A stretch of 64,000 nt of DNA, taken from assembly GCA_964508975.1 (NCBI GenBank), contig CAZDVQ010000010.1, forward strand, positions 32,854-96,853, read 5' to 3'. The translations under genes and the position numbers were made by a program. Positions 8,393 through 16,928 of the stretch are shown piece after piece. Source of the DNA: CAZDVQ01 sp964508975 (lineage in GTDB: Bacteria; Bacteroidota; Bacteroidia; Chitinophagales; Saprospiraceae). The notes beneath the pieces were generated by a model. That model did no database searches, had not been told where the DNA came from, and saw only the letters and a list, made by a program, of their open reading frames with translations. Position 1 is the stretch's first letter, and each line of letters begins with the position of its first letter.

Positions 8393-8965
8393 TTATTCAA
8401 TTGGCTGTCCATCAATTAAAATATCAGCAGGTGTAAAATCGGCCTCGTCTGGGAGTGCGGCGCTGAACTGTATGCTAACCTCAAAGGGCTGGAACACGGG
8501 CTCTCCTTTTTGGGCTAATCCTTGGGCGGCTAGTTTTTTGGCCAAAATGCTTTCAACCTGTACTTTTTCACCGTTCATTTTGGTCACCTCGCTGTTGCTA
8601 GGTACAAAAATAGAGGCTTTAAACTCCTCTTCCATTTTCACGCCCTTAAACGTTACTTCCTTAAGGATTGAAGGTGCATAAACAATAAAACGACCTTCTT
8701 CAATGCGGCCTTCTACGGTGTAACGACCAACTTTTACCAACTGGGAAAGTACTTGTTCAGAGCCATTTAACAATTTGACTTCCAACAGCACACGCATGGT
8801 GTTCTGGTCCCATTCTTCACCGTTCACGGGGAAGCCAAAGTCTAAAACAATGCTGTTGCAGTTAGCAGGGTCAAGGGTACGAACAAGCGTTTTTTGGTCT
8901 TGTGCTTGTAGTCCCAAACTAAACAAAACACTACATGTGATGAGGAAAAATTGGATTGCTTTCAA
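8393..8965 (-). CDS. Secreted hypothetical protein, 190 residues
   Basis: It starts with a clear signal peptide (MKAIQFFLITCSVLFSLGLQAQ) and the mature part is a beta-rich sequence without known motifs. The text NCNSIVLDFGFPVNGEEWDQNTMRVLLEV and the repeated use of short beta strands suggest a periplasmic or surface beta-sandwich protein. No lipobox is seen. It is convergent with the transglutaminase remnant and otherwise isolated. The family is not recognised and no function is proposed. Confidence 0.75.
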   Translation of the reverse strand: MKAIQFFLITCSVLFSLGLQAQDQKTLVRTLDPANCNSIVLDFGFPVNGEEWDQNTMRVLLEVKLLNGSEQVLSQLVKVGRYTVEGRIEEGRFIVYAPSILKEVTFKGVKMEEEFKASIFVPSNSEVTKMNGEKVQVESILAKKLAAQGLAQKGEPVFQPFEVSIQFSAALPDEADFTPADILIDGQPIE

Positions 8966-9056
8966 GGCGTAAATATATTGATGGGTTAAGGTTAATGTTT
9001 GCTTCGCCCCCGAAAGATAGAGCTTATTTTATGGTCACAGGAAAATAATGCTCAAA

Positions 9057-9173
9057 TTATAATCTGACACGTCTCAAATCATCTTCTGGAACGACTCTGC
9101 CGCTGGGTTGCCACAACTTTGCATCGTCAATCGCTCGAAATCCACCAATCAACGATTTTGAGTTTTTCTTCAT
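9057..9173 (-). CDS. Putative small protein of 38 residues
   Basis: A complete ATG-to-TAA frame on the minus strand in the gap before the DoxX-like gene. It encodes MKKNSKSLIGGFRAIDDAK followed by LWQPSGRVVPEDDLRRVRL. Several features look like real coding: a charged start, balanced composition, no low-complexity stretch, and an A-rich leader upstream of the ATG (AATTAAAAC) as usual in Bacteroidota. It is divergent from the gene at 9189. The family is unknown. It could also be the start of a decayed longer gene. Only conservation in relatives would settle it. Confidence 0.4.
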   Translation of the reverse strand: MKKNSKSLIGGFRAIDDAKLWQPSGRVVPEDDLRRVRL

Positions 9174-9188
9174 GTTTTAATTAATCTG

Positions 9189-9674
9189 ATGATGCTATTT
9201 TTTAAAAAATTAACCGCCCCCATCCTGATGCCTTACTGGTGGCAAGATTTACTTTTTGCCATGCCTAGGGTGTTCTGTGGGTACTTGCTTACCGCCGATT
9301 TTGGCTCAGCCAAGTTTGGATTACCTTGGTCCCCAGCCGAAAATAACCTTGGCCTCTTCGAAGTAGCCTTTTGGTTCCCAAATGATGTAGCCGAATACGG
9401 CGGTATTTTCGCCATGTTCCCAGCTTTTTTTGCCTGGATGGGCGCATTCAGTGAAGCCATAGGAGGCATTTTCTGGATGCTGGGCCTCCAGGTCCGACTC
9501 TTCTCCTGGCTCATCCTGTGTACCATGCTGGTAGCCGTGTTCATGCAACAGTTCGATAATGGCCTTTGGAATATGCTGCCCGCTTTAGGCTTCATGTGGC
9601 TCAGTATTTTCTACCTGATCCTCGGTTCTGGCAGGTTTGGGCTAGATCATCTCATCAGCCAAAAATTAAAGTAA
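9189..9674 (+). CDS. DoxX-like integral membrane protein, 161 residues
   Basis: Four predicted membrane segments, with the first pair around residues 20-40 and 75-95 and the second pair around 100-145. The text GLPWSPAENNLGLFEVAFWFPNDV between them and GAFSEAIGGIFWMLGL at the second segment resemble the DoxX-like family. The protein is inner membrane and of uncertain role. It begins a same-strand series with the lipoprotein gene 18 bases downstream and the DUF2807 gene after that, so these three are likely one transcript. Confidence 0.65.
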   Translation: MMLFFKKLTAPILMPYWWQDLLFAMPRVFCGYLLTADFGSAKFGLPWSPAENNLGLFEVAFWFPNDVAEYGGIFAMFPAFFAWMGAFSEAIGGIFWMLGLQVRLFSWLILCTMLVAVFMQQFDNGLWNMLPALGFMWLSIFYLILGSGRFGLDHLISQKLK

Positions 9675-9692
9675 ACATACAATCATTTTACG

Positions 9693-10052
9693 ATGAAAAA
9701 ACTAATCTTCTTCGCATTGCTGATGAGCTCAAGCCTCGGCTGTGTACAAAAAGCTTACGAGCAAACTGTCATCTTCACGCTTGACGTAAGCCAATTAGAT
9801 AAACCCATCGAAACCGTTGGAATACGTGGCAACGGCGCCCCGCTCAGCTGGGATGCAGACTATCCGATGACGCCTATTTACCCCGATAGTTTATACACGG
9901 CATCATTTAAAGTTACCACTGGCTATAGGTCAGCTGAAGTGAAATTTGTGGTCAATGGCCAATTTGAACTAGAAGGCCAGCATAACCGCCGTGTTGTTTT
10001 CGACGAAAGTAATACAACTTATTATAACGCAATTTTTAACACACAACGATAA
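9693..10052 (+). CDS. Small lipoprotein with an E-set/CBM-like fold
   Basis: 119 residues. The signal peptide ends in a lipobox-like SSSLGC with Cys17 as the likely lipidated residue. The mature domain (about residues 25-115) has the pattern TVGIRGNGAPLSWDADYPM, then YTASFKV and AEVKFVVNGQFELEG, which resembles small carbohydrate-binding or isoamylase-like beta sandwiches (CBM20/CBM48 type). The similarity is by pattern only, and sugar binding is not shown. The next gene starts five bases after its stop, which implies co-transcription and perhaps a shared envelope role. Confidence 0.6.
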   Translation: MKKLIFFALLMSSSLGCVQKAYEQTVIFTLDVSQLDKPIETVGIRGNGAPLSWDADYPMTPIYPDSLYTASFKVTTGYRSAEVKFVVNGQFELEGQHNRRVVFDESNTTYYNAIFNTQR

Positions 10053-10057
10053 TTATT

Positions 10058-10735
10058 ATGAACAAGCTATTTTTAATCCTAGTTGTTTCAATCTTGTCCG
10101 TTACCAATACTGCTGCCCAGAAAGGCCCATTGCGGGGCTCCGGTAAGGTGGTTACAAGGACTTTTGATTACAAAGCTTTCGATAAGGTCTCCTTTGAAGA
10201 CTTTAACGGTAAAATCGAGGTCGAAATCGGTAAACCCTTCGCCATCACCGTTGAGATTGATGATAACCTTGAGCCCATGTTGCGGGTTGAAAAAGAGGAC
10301 GCTGAAAATGAACTCCGCATTTCGCTAGCCAACAACAAGGATGGCCGCTTGTACTTAGAAGATGTCAACATCAAAATTACCGTTTCAATGCCCGAGGCTT
10401 CGGTCATCAGCCATGCAGGAAACTCGGATGTGAAAATTCAAGGCATCGTGGGGCGCTACTTTAGGTTAGAGCATAGGGGCAACGGTAACATCTTACTCGA
10501 AGGCCAAATCGACGAGCTGGATGTCAACAAATCGGGCAATGGCAATGTAAATGCGAAGAAATTGTACTCGAAAGTGGCCAAGGTCAATAGCCAAGGTAAT
10601 GGCGATGTGACGATTAACGCCTCGGTTTCACTCTACGCTAAAGGCGAAGGCAACGGTGATATTCTTCAAGTGGGCCAAGGAAGCCTTGATGCCTTGTCAA
10701 GTATCAAAGGAAACGGAACACTGCGCAAGATGTAG
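10058..10735 (+). CDS. DUF2807 (head-GIN) secreted beta-helix protein
   Basis: 225 residues with a signal peptide ending at about residue 20 (MNKLFLILVVSILSVTNTAA). The rest is the putative auto-transporter adhesin head-GIN domain. It opens with FDYKAFDKVSFEDFNGKIEVEIG and continues into repeated short strands with recurring GNGN motifs (HRGNGNILLEG, KSGNGNVNAKK, SQGNGDVTINA, GEGNGDILQVG), the usual ladder of this right-handed beta solenoid. These proteins are periplasmic or surface exposed. The family function is not established. It follows the lipoprotein gene by five bases. Confidence 0.85.
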   Translation: MNKLFLILVVSILSVTNTAAQKGPLRGSGKVVTRTFDYKAFDKVSFEDFNGKIEVEIGKPFAITVEIDDNLEPMLRVEKEDAENELRISLANNKDGRLYLEDVNIKITVSMPEASVISHAGNSDVKIQGIVGRYFRLEHRGNGNILLEGQIDELDVNKSGNGNVNAKKLYSKVAKVNSQGNGDVTINASVSLYAKGEGNGDILQVGQGSLDALSSIKGNGTLRKM

Positions 10736-10795
10736 GCTTTTTGATAACTTTACGATTCATTTGCTGTTCTGTCGTGAATCAATAATCGTAAAAGG

Positions 10796-11905
10796 ATGTC
10801 GATCTATCAAACGCCCCTGCATTTCGGCTATTTTTTTGGCTTGCTATTCGCTGTTTTGCTATGGGTTCGTAGCTACCAGGAAGAACAGCTCTCGGATATA
10901 TTCCTAGGTTTCGTGCTGTTCTTCCTGGCTATGGAAATTCAGGATTACACCTTCGGTTTTTCGGGTATAAATGTGCTTTGGGAGGAGTTGAATGGCTTTC
11001 CCCGTTATTTTCACTTGGCTTTTGCGCCTACTATTTACTTTTACCTACAGGCACAAATAAACCGGAATTTCAAGTTTGAACGGAAGTACTTCGTACATTA
11101 TATCCCTTATTTGATTTACGTGCTTTTCAATCTAGCCGTCTTTATCCAAGGTCCCGAAACGGTCAAACTGTTTCAGGGTTCATCTTGGGCCTATGGCTTA
11201 GGTTGGCTTGAAAACTTGGCCATTTGGCTCTCGTATGGCTATTACTTTTATCATTCACTCAAGATTTACAAAGCATATCGGCTCTGGGCCGAAACCCAAT
11301 TCTCCGAGACACAAACCATCAGTTTTATCTGGCTCCGCAATTTTATTTACCTCATCATTGCCGGCGAAATATTCAAGTGGACCTGGGTTTTGATAGATGC
11401 ACTTTTGGGTAATTTACCCTTTGAACAAGACTGGTGGTGGCAATTGCTGACCATAATTATTATCTGTTACGTGGGCATTAAGGGCTATGCACAACCGCAA
11501 CCCCAACGGTTAACGTTTGAAGCTGATACCAAGGCCGAAGAGCTGGAGGAGGCATTGATCAAGCCAAGTGCCTCAACGGACTATGCCGAGTGGAAGCCCA
11601 AAATCGAAAAACTGTTTGTTGAGCAAAAAATATTCCTCGAACCAGAGCTTTCCTTGGCCGATTTGGCCCGGAGGCTCAAGACCAACACCTCGGTGCTTTC
11701 GGCAGCTATCAACCAAAACTTCCACAAGAATTTCAACGATTTTGTGAATGAGTTCAGGGTGGCTGAATTCAAACGCTTGGCCCAATTACCGGAGTACCAA
11801 AATCTAACGCTCCTAGCCATAGCTTTCGAGTGTGGATTTAACTCAAAAGCTACCTTTAACCGTGCAGTGAAAAAGGTAACGGGACTTTCGCCCAAATCCC
11901 TTTAA
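10796..11905 (+). CDS. Membrane-anchored AraC-type transcriptional regulator
   Basis: 369 residues. The N-terminal two thirds (about 1-235) hold six to seven hydrophobic segments, and the C-terminal third is an AraC/XylS helix-turn-helix domain, with LSLADLARRLKTNTSVLSAAIN as the first helix-turn-helix and LTLLAIAFECGFNSKATFNRAVKKVTGLSPKS as the family signature at the end. This layout is common in Bacteroidota and suggests sensing at the membrane and direct DNA binding. It begins about 60 bp after the DUF2807 gene on the same strand and may control that group. Confidence 0.88.
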   Translation: MSIYQTPLHFGYFFGLLFAVLLWVRSYQEEQLSDIFLGFVLFFLAMEIQDYTFGFSGINVLWEELNGFPRYFHLAFAPTIYFYLQAQINRNFKFERKYFVHYIPYLIYVLFNLAVFIQGPETVKLFQGSSWAYGLGWLENLAIWLSYGYYFYHSLKIYKAYRLWAETQFSETQTISFIWLRNFIYLIIAGEIFKWTWVLIDALLGNLPFEQDWWWQLLTIIIICYVGIKGYAQPQPQRLTFEADTKAEELEEALIKPSASTDYAEWKPKIEKLFVEQKIFLEPELSLADLARRLKTNTSVLSAAINQNFHKNFNDFVNEFRVAEFKRLAQLPEYQNLTLLAIAFECGFNSKATFNRAVKKVTGLSPKSL

Positions 11906-11933
11906 CGGTTAGTCAATGCCCTGTGATGAATGC

Positions 11934-12037
11934 TTTTTTGGGCGTTGCGGCCTACGGCCGCCGCTCCTTTGCGCGCTCGCTGTCGCTCGGTGCTACGCAC
12001 TGCCGCCTTTGGCGGCCCGCTCCAAGCAGCTAACGCG
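11934..12037 (+). repeat. Family A GC-rich hairpin element, copy A5
   Basis: It opens TTTTTTGGGCGTTGCGGC, has hairpin GGCCTACGGCC and hairpin GCCGCCTTTGGCGGC, and ends AGCTAACGCG. It is almost identical to copy A6 about 2 kb away, differing mainly in one loop base. Confidence 0.85.
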
Positions 12038-12062
12038 AAAAACGATCAACACTAGACTAAAT

Positions 12063-12329
12063 CTAAAACTGTTTCATTAGGCTCAAGTATTCAATGTTTT
12101 TTCTGAGTTGGTACAATGGAAGGGTCGTCATTAATTCGACAACTTTTTCTTCGTCAACACCTTTGAAAATCAAGACGGCTCCATTTTTTGTTTGTCTTAA
12201 GAAAAAATGTTCTAAAATACCTTCAGCTTTCCATTGCGCAATGATAGCTTGCTCGTGCTTTACTATTTCTTGGAAATTAGCTGGCAGGTTATCTGTATCT
12301 ATAGTTAAAATGACTTGTATTACATGCAT
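12063..12329 (-). CDS. Muconolactone isomerase-like small protein
   Basis: 88 residues with the ferredoxin-like alpha-beta pattern of the muconolactone delta-isomerase/YciI group: an opening strand MHVIQVILTID, a helix with NFQEIVKHEQAIIAQWKAEGILEHFFL, the strand GAVLIFKGVDEEKVVELM, and a final strand with YLSLMKQF. Such small proteins are often stand-alone enzymes or dodecin-like binders of aromatic lactones. No catechol pathway genes are in the window, so the substrate is open. A palindromic operator-like site lies 165-190 bp upstream. Confidence 0.55.
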   Translation of the reverse strand: MHVIQVILTIDTDNLPANFQEIVKHEQAIIAQWKAEGILEHFFLRQTKNGAVLIFKGVDEEKVVELMTTLPLYQLRKNIEYLSLMKQF

Positions 12330-12493
12330 GGTTTTAATATTATTGTCTAAGTTAAATGAGTTGGTTAATAATTATGATATACAATAGTCCTATTGTCGGG
12401 TTATATTTAAATGTAACAAGTTAAATAGTTCTAGCGTTAAATTTTCGATTGAATACAGTGCAAACCTACATCCAATACTTTACTTTTGCAAGT

Positions 12494-12517
12494 AGTTACT
12501 TACATGTATAGTAGTAA
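12494..12517. promoter_or_regulatory. Operator-like palindrome beside a TACTTTTGC promoter box
   Basis: Arms GTTACT and AGTAAC surround the perfect centre TACATGTA. Directly to the left sits TACTTTTGC, a good match to the Bacteroidota -7 box on the plus strand. The downstream plus-strand frame ends after about 18 codons, so the regulated gene on that side may be lost. The isomerase-like gene on the other strand is a second candidate target. Confidence 0.35.
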
Positions 12518-12566
12518 CCTAATGATTGGTAAGGCATGTACAGGTTTTCCCGGCACATGAAGTCTG

Positions 12567-13871
12567 TTAGCTTTTAGTTTTAAATCTAATCGTATACGGC
12601 GCTAACCTATTGCCCCCATCTTCTTTGGCAAAATTCGAGATGATTAAGCCATAGGTCGTATTAGGTTTAAGGGCTTCAACTTCAAAGGAATAGCTTTTTT
12701 TGTCGCTAGACCAGCCTATATGTTTTTTGATCATTAAACGTTCTACGCCTGGGGTTTCATCAAAATCTACACTTCTACAACAACTGTTCATGGCCTCCGA
12801 AAACTCGATGGTTATTACATTGAGCTTGGGCGATACCTTTTGGCTACCATTTTTGAACTCCACAATACGTTTTACGGTAGGTCGCAGGGATTCGTACTTG
12901 ATACCAATTTCCTCCACCGTCAAGGGCAGGAACTTCGAGGCGTCAACTAACTTTGCAAATGCAGCATCGTCGCTATAATCCAGTTCAATCAGGTCTTTTA
13001 TTGCTTGTTGCTTATCTGTTGCGTTGAGGTAGTACCTTTCGCAAATTTCATAACCGATGTAGTAGCCTAAATCTTTGACTTTCAGTTCGTTTTCATTTTC
13101 ACTCCAAAGCCAATTCCAAATATCGTCGTTCCGCAGTATTTCTATCATGTATCTATCCATAACCCTTTGAGGATTGGCTTTGCCAAATTTTACCGGTGGC
13201 GATAAAGGCTTTTCGGTAAGGAGTGTTGAAATAAATTCGGCAACACCTTCTGCCACACAAAGATGTATAATGGTTTTGTCTTCCCAGCTTGTTTGCTGTG
13301 TATGTATATATTCATGAATGGCTGTCAAGGCAATGTCATAAGGGGCATATTCTAATATGGTATTGCGAATTATTGCTGGTAGTTCTTCTAAAAACGAATT
13401 GGGTTGGGCTAGCAAGTATTCGGCGCCTAGCAATACTTTCGGGCCATCATAGGTACCTCCGCTTCTAAAAGCACCCACGGAAAAGTAAATATTGGCTGGT
13501 TTCAGGTCGGGATAAATCGCTTTCAGATTTGCAAGATACTGTTCAATTTGGGCTTCAGCCTGGGCCACAAGCGCCATGTTTCCCCTGATAGACTGCCAGT
13601 ATTGAGGGTAGTTTATTATATTGTTGACAAACTCCTTGTCCGTATACCGCCTCACTGCCATGAAGCCCTTTAGCCCCTCGGTGCCTTGATCAATATACAA
13701 CTCGTTAATCAGCTTAAGGCGTTCCACACTATCCGTCGATTGGCTAATTTGGTCAAATGCCAACCAAAAATTATCCAAATCGGTGGTAACGATTTGGCTT
13801 TTAAAACCCTGTCCTGTAAGTATTTGTACAAAGGATAGCAGGAATAAGGTCAGATAGGTAGTTTTAGGCAT
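12567..13871 (-). CDS. Secreted zinc metalloprotease with C-terminal Ig-like domain
   Basis: 434 residues. After a signal peptide (MPKTTYLTLFLLSFVQILTG) comes a gluzincin-like region with the zinc motif HEYIH at residues 186-190 and a likely third ligand in CVAEGVAEFIS at about 208-212. The overall layout (HExxH, then a glutamate 20-odd residues on) fits DUF2268-like predicted proteases. The last 95 residues (SPKLNVITIEFSEAMN to TIRFKTKS) are an Ig-like Big_5 domain of the kind found at the end of secreted Bacteroidota enzymes. It acts in the periplasm or outside the cell. Substrates are unknown. It is flanked by the near-identical repeats A5 and A6. Confidence 0.75.
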   Translation of the reverse strand: MPKTTYLTLFLLSFVQILTGQGFKSQIVTTDLDNFWLAFDQISQSTDSVERLKLINELYIDQGTEGLKGFMAVRRYTDKEFVNNIINYPQYWQSIRGNMALVAQAEAQIEQYLANLKAIYPDLKPANIYFSVGAFRSGGTYDGPKVLLGAEYLLAQPNSFLEELPAIIRNTILEYAPYDIALTAIHEYIHTQQTSWEDKTIIHLCVAEGVAEFISTLLTEKPLSPPVKFGKANPQRVMDRYMIEILRNDDIWNWLWSENENELKVKDLGYYIGYEICERYYLNATDKQQAIKDLIELDYSDDAAFAKLVDASKFLPLTVEEIGIKYESLRPTVKRIVEFKNGSQKVSPKLNVITIEFSEAMNSCCRSVDFDETPGVERLMIKKHIGWSSDKKSYSFEVEALKPNTTYGLIISNFAKEDGGNRLAPYTIRFKTKS

Positions 13872-13963
13872 GGCTGTGGGAGTTGGTGTATTTCAGGAGG
13901 TCTTAAGTTTCATTTAACGGCTCAATTTAATACTAAATTGTCGGATGAATTGAGGGGATTTTG

Positions 13964-14084
13964 TTTTTGGGCGTTGCGGCCTACGGCCGCCGCTCCTTTG
14001 CGCGCTCGCTGTCGCTCGGTGCTACGCACTGCCGCCTTCGGCGGCCCGCTCCAAGCAGCTAACGCGACGGCTGCGAAGCAGCCG
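13964..14084 (+). repeat. Family A GC-rich hairpin element, copy A6
   Basis: It has the same frame as copy A5 with loop change GCCGCCTTCGGCGGC. After AGCTAACGCG it carries an extra terminal hairpin CGGCTGCGAAGCAGCCG, absent from A5. Confidence 0.85.
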
Positions 14085-14132
14085 GATACGGTCATAACGG
14101 TGATTTCATGGATCTATAACCTTTAAATATCA

Positions 14133-14807
14133 TTAATCTTTAATACATCTAACGGAAAAGCCGTCTTCTAAACTTTCCCATGCTAGCATAGCCTTGCCTT
14201 TATCTCTTAGGGTAAAACACTCCACTTCGGGCCAGTTTTTAGGCTTGCAACACGACCACCAAGCTGTCATTTGGGTTTGCCACCTGAAAGCATCATTGGG
14301 ATTAATCATGGCAAATGTCCTAATGCCTGCTGGTACAGCGTTAAATCCAAATCGGTCTTCACCGTTTCGGCCTCCATGCCAGCCGCTCTTACTTTTTAAG
14401 TCTCTAGCTACTTCACCATGCCTACCGCCCAGAAACTCGTATAGCCTCCTCCATTCAAAAGCCGATGGGATATGCCAGCCAACCGGTGCAAGACCTCTTT
14501 TATCCCTAACGGCACTCCAATTATACAGTTTGCCATAAATGGCATTATTTATACTGTCGTTATTGTAATAGCACCATGCAGGCTGTTCCTTACGGTTTGC
14601 TTCTCCCCATTCTGACATAGTTTTGGCTTGAGCTATGGTATCGCCATTCCTAAAGGTAACCACATCCAAGTTTTTATCCATCCAGATCTGGGTTCCTATC
14701 TGCACTTCATCATAAGTTTTTCCAGGCGTTTTTTTGATCCAGGATGTCAATAATAAAGAACAGACAATAACGATAGCAATAAAAATAATTTGTTGGCCTC
14801 GTTTCAT
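14133..14807 (-). CDS. FISUMP domain protein (Fibrobacter succinogenes major paralogous domain)
   Basis: 224 residues with one N-terminal hydrophobic segment. The remainder is the FISUMP domain, recognised by VQIGTQIWMDKNLDVVTFRNGD, the YYNNDSINNAIYGKLYNWSAV block and GWHIPSAFEWRRLYEFLGG, with the ending SVRCIKD. The domain is widespread in secreted Bacteroidota and Fibrobacter proteins. It is thought to bind extracellular material and its precise role is not known. No T9SS sorting domain follows, so membrane anchoring by the N-terminal segment is likely. It stands alone. Confidence 0.88.
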   Translation of the reverse strand: MKRGQQIIFIAIVIVCSLLLTSWIKKTPGKTYDEVQIGTQIWMDKNLDVVTFRNGDTIAQAKTMSEWGEANRKEQPAWCYYNNDSINNAIYGKLYNWSAVRDKRGLAPVGWHIPSAFEWRRLYEFLGGRHGEVARDLKSKSGWHGGRNGEDRFGFNAVPAGIRTFAMINPNDAFRWQTQMTAWWSCCKPKNWPEVECFTLRDKGKAMLAWESLEDGFSVRCIKD

Positions 14808-14954
14808 GCGTTAGATGATTTAAAATGACTCAATTGTTTCAAATGCATGTTGAGGTGTATCTTATAATCGCCTAGCAAAGATAAATAATGGCTTAAATAT
14901 TCCAACATTAAACAGGTTTGCCCTTGCCTTTTGCACTCAAAAGCAGTTGGTTCT

Positions 14955-15063
14955 GCGTTAGCTGGCCGGAGGGCGGCCCAAAGGGCCGGTGCGCAACGCG
15001 CACTAAGCGTACAGCGCACCCGTAGGACAGCGGCGACGCGCATGCGGCGCAACGCCCAAAAAT
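14955..15063 (-). repeat. Family A GC-rich hairpin element, copy A7
   Basis: A minus-orientation copy that begins GCGTTAGCTGGCCGGAGGGC and ends AACGCCCAAAAA. It contains GGCCCAAAGGGCC and GTGCGCAACGCGCAC hairpins. It lies between the divergent FISUMP and MATE genes. Confidence 0.8.
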
Positions 15064-15155
15064 AAAACCATTACATAAACAGGAACCAGTAGCTGCGGGC
15101 AAATTAATGTCCTATCTTTGGGGGCTCAAACGTTCAAGTTCATATATCCGTACCC

Positions 15156-16514
15156 ATGTCGAGCCAAGCGCTAAGTTATAGAGGCCACCTTCGCGAAACC
15201 ATCAGCCTGTCGGTGCCCGTTATTATTGGCCAGTTGGGCACGGTGCTCATGGGCGTTATCGATAACGTGATGATTGGCGGCCTGGGTGCCGTGCAATTCT
15301 CGGCAGCCACCTTGTCCAACAGCCTGTTTTTCCTGTTTTCTATCATTCCCATCGGCGCTACCTACGCCATCACACCCCTGATTTCCGAATCGGTTGGGGC
15401 CGGGAAAGCCCAGCGGGCGGGAAAATACCTGAAGCAAAGCGTGTATTTCATGCTGCTTTTGTCGGGTCTCATCATGGCGGTGCTGTACGGCGTTATACTG
15501 TCGCTGCCTTATTTTGGCCAGCCGGAGATCGAGCTACCATATGCCACGAGCTACCTCATGCTCATTACCATTTCTACGCCTTTCATGATTTTAGCCCTCA
15601 CGTACAAGCAGTTCTGCGATGGCCTCTCGAACACCATGCCGGGCATGGTTATTACCGTTGGCGGATTGTTTGCCAACATATTTCTCAACTGGGTGCTCAT
15701 TTTTGGAAATTTAGGTTTCCCACGCCTCGAGCTGTTTGGTGCGGGCCTAGCTACCTTGTTGAGTCGGGTACTCATGTTCTTGGCCTCGGCCATATATGTG
15801 CATGGCTCAGCCCGCTACAAGACCTATTTACAAGGGGCAAACTGGAATTTTTTACCCTACATGCAGTTTAAACTTTTGAAACTCAGCATTCCCGTGGGCA
15901 TGCAGTTTTTCTTCGAGGTAGCTGCTTTCGCAGGCGCTACCATTATGATTGGCTGGCTATCTGAAGGGGCCTCGGTGGCTAGGGCGGCCCATCAAGCGGC
16001 GCTCAGTTCGGCCTCTGTAACCTTCATGGTGGTAACGGGTTGGGCAGCGGGTTCGAGCATCCGCATCGGTAATTATTATGGAGCTAAAGATTATAGATCG
16101 CTGCGCATGGCGGGTATTACGGCCCTGGTGGCCGGTGTGGCTATTGAGCTGCTTTTTGCCTTGCTGTTTATTGTGTTTAACCGACAAATCCCTATGCTGT
16201 ACACCACAGAGGCTGATGTGTTGAGCATTGCTGCCGTGCTGATGTTGTACGGGGCTGCTTTCCAGGTTTTTGATGGGGTGCAGGCTATTTCCGCAGCGCT
16301 TTTGCGGGGCATGCAAGATGTACGTGTCTCTATGATTGTCACTTTTGTAAGCTATTGGCTCATCAGTTTGCCCCTGAGTTACTACCTCTGTTTCAATATG
16401 GACTTAGGCGTGGTGGGCATTTGGATATCGTTCATCATTTCACTGGCTATCGTTTCAGTGTTCTTGACTTGGCGGTTTATGGTGATTAGTGCTAAGTTGG
16501 TAGTTGATAGTTGA
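15156..16514 (+). CDS. MATE family multidrug/Na+ antiporter
   Basis: 452 residues with about twelve predicted membrane helices in two halves, the length expected for the family. The opening HLRETISLSVPVIIGQLGTVLMGVIDNVMIG and the mid-protein repeat KLLKLSIPVGMQFFFEVAAFAGATIMIGWL are the paired MatE signatures. Such proteins export cationic drugs or metabolites in exchange for Na+ or H+. Substrate is not predictable. A TATCTTTG box about 45 bp upstream of the ATG may be its promoter, without an obvious -33 partner. The gene is monocistronic. Confidence 0.92.
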   Translation: MSSQALSYRGHLRETISLSVPVIIGQLGTVLMGVIDNVMIGGLGAVQFSAATLSNSLFFLFSIIPIGATYAITPLISESVGAGKAQRAGKYLKQSVYFMLLLSGLIMAVLYGVILSLPYFGQPEIELPYATSYLMLITISTPFMILALTYKQFCDGLSNTMPGMVITVGGLFANIFLNWVLIFGNLGFPRLELFGAGLATLLSRVLMFLASAIYVHGSARYKTYLQGANWNFLPYMQFKLLKLSIPVGMQFFFEVAAFAGATIMIGWLSEGASVARAAHQAALSSASVTFMVVTGWAAGSSIRIGNYYGAKDYRSLRMAGITALVAGVAIELLFALLFIVFNRQIPMLYTTEADVLSIAAVLMLYGAAFQVFDGVQAISAALLRGMQDVRVSMIVTFVSYWLISLPLSYYLCFNMDLGVVGIWISFIISLAIVSVFLTWRFMVISAKLVVDS

Positions 16515-16523
16515 TAGTTATTT

Positions 16524-16910
16524 AGCGCCTGCGCAGTGGAGGGGGTCGGCCGGGTGGTACTCTGCCCTCTGCTCTAATTTGCGCCTCCCCCCGCCGCGTT
16601 GCGTCGACCCCCTCCACTGCGCAGGCGCTACGCGCCGCTGGTAGCGGGGGTTGGGCCGTGTGGAGCTCGGCCGGGTTCATCGTTCATCGTTAAATTGCGC
16701 CTCCCCCCGGCACTTCGTGCCGACCCCCTCCACTGCGCAGGCGCTACGCGCCGCTGGTAGCGGGGGTTGGGCCGTGTGGAGCTCGGCCGGGTTCATCGTT
16801 CATCGTTAAATTGCGCCTCCCCCCGGCACTTCGTGCCGACCCCCTCCACTGCGCAGGCGCTACGCGCCGCTGGTAGCGGGGGTTGGGCCGAGCTCCGCTC
16901 GGCCGGGTGG
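16524..16910 (+). repeat. Family B GC-rich repeat array, left arm (three 116-bp units)
   Basis: Three units of exactly 116 bp start with GCGCCTCCCCCC at 16581, 16697 and 16813, preceded by a partial inverted piece from 16524. Each unit holds the hairpins CGGCACTTCGTGCCG (CCGCCGCGTTGCGTCG in the first), CCCCCTCCACTGCGCAG, GCGCTACGCGCC and CCGCTGGTAGCGGGGG. Units end in GAGCTCGGCCGGG with a short GTTCATCGTTCATCGTTAAA spacer. The third ends in a perfect GGCCGAGCTCCGCTCGGCC hairpin directly before the DUF559 gene. Confidence 0.85.
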
Positions 16911-16928
16911 CAGGTATAATTATGGTAG

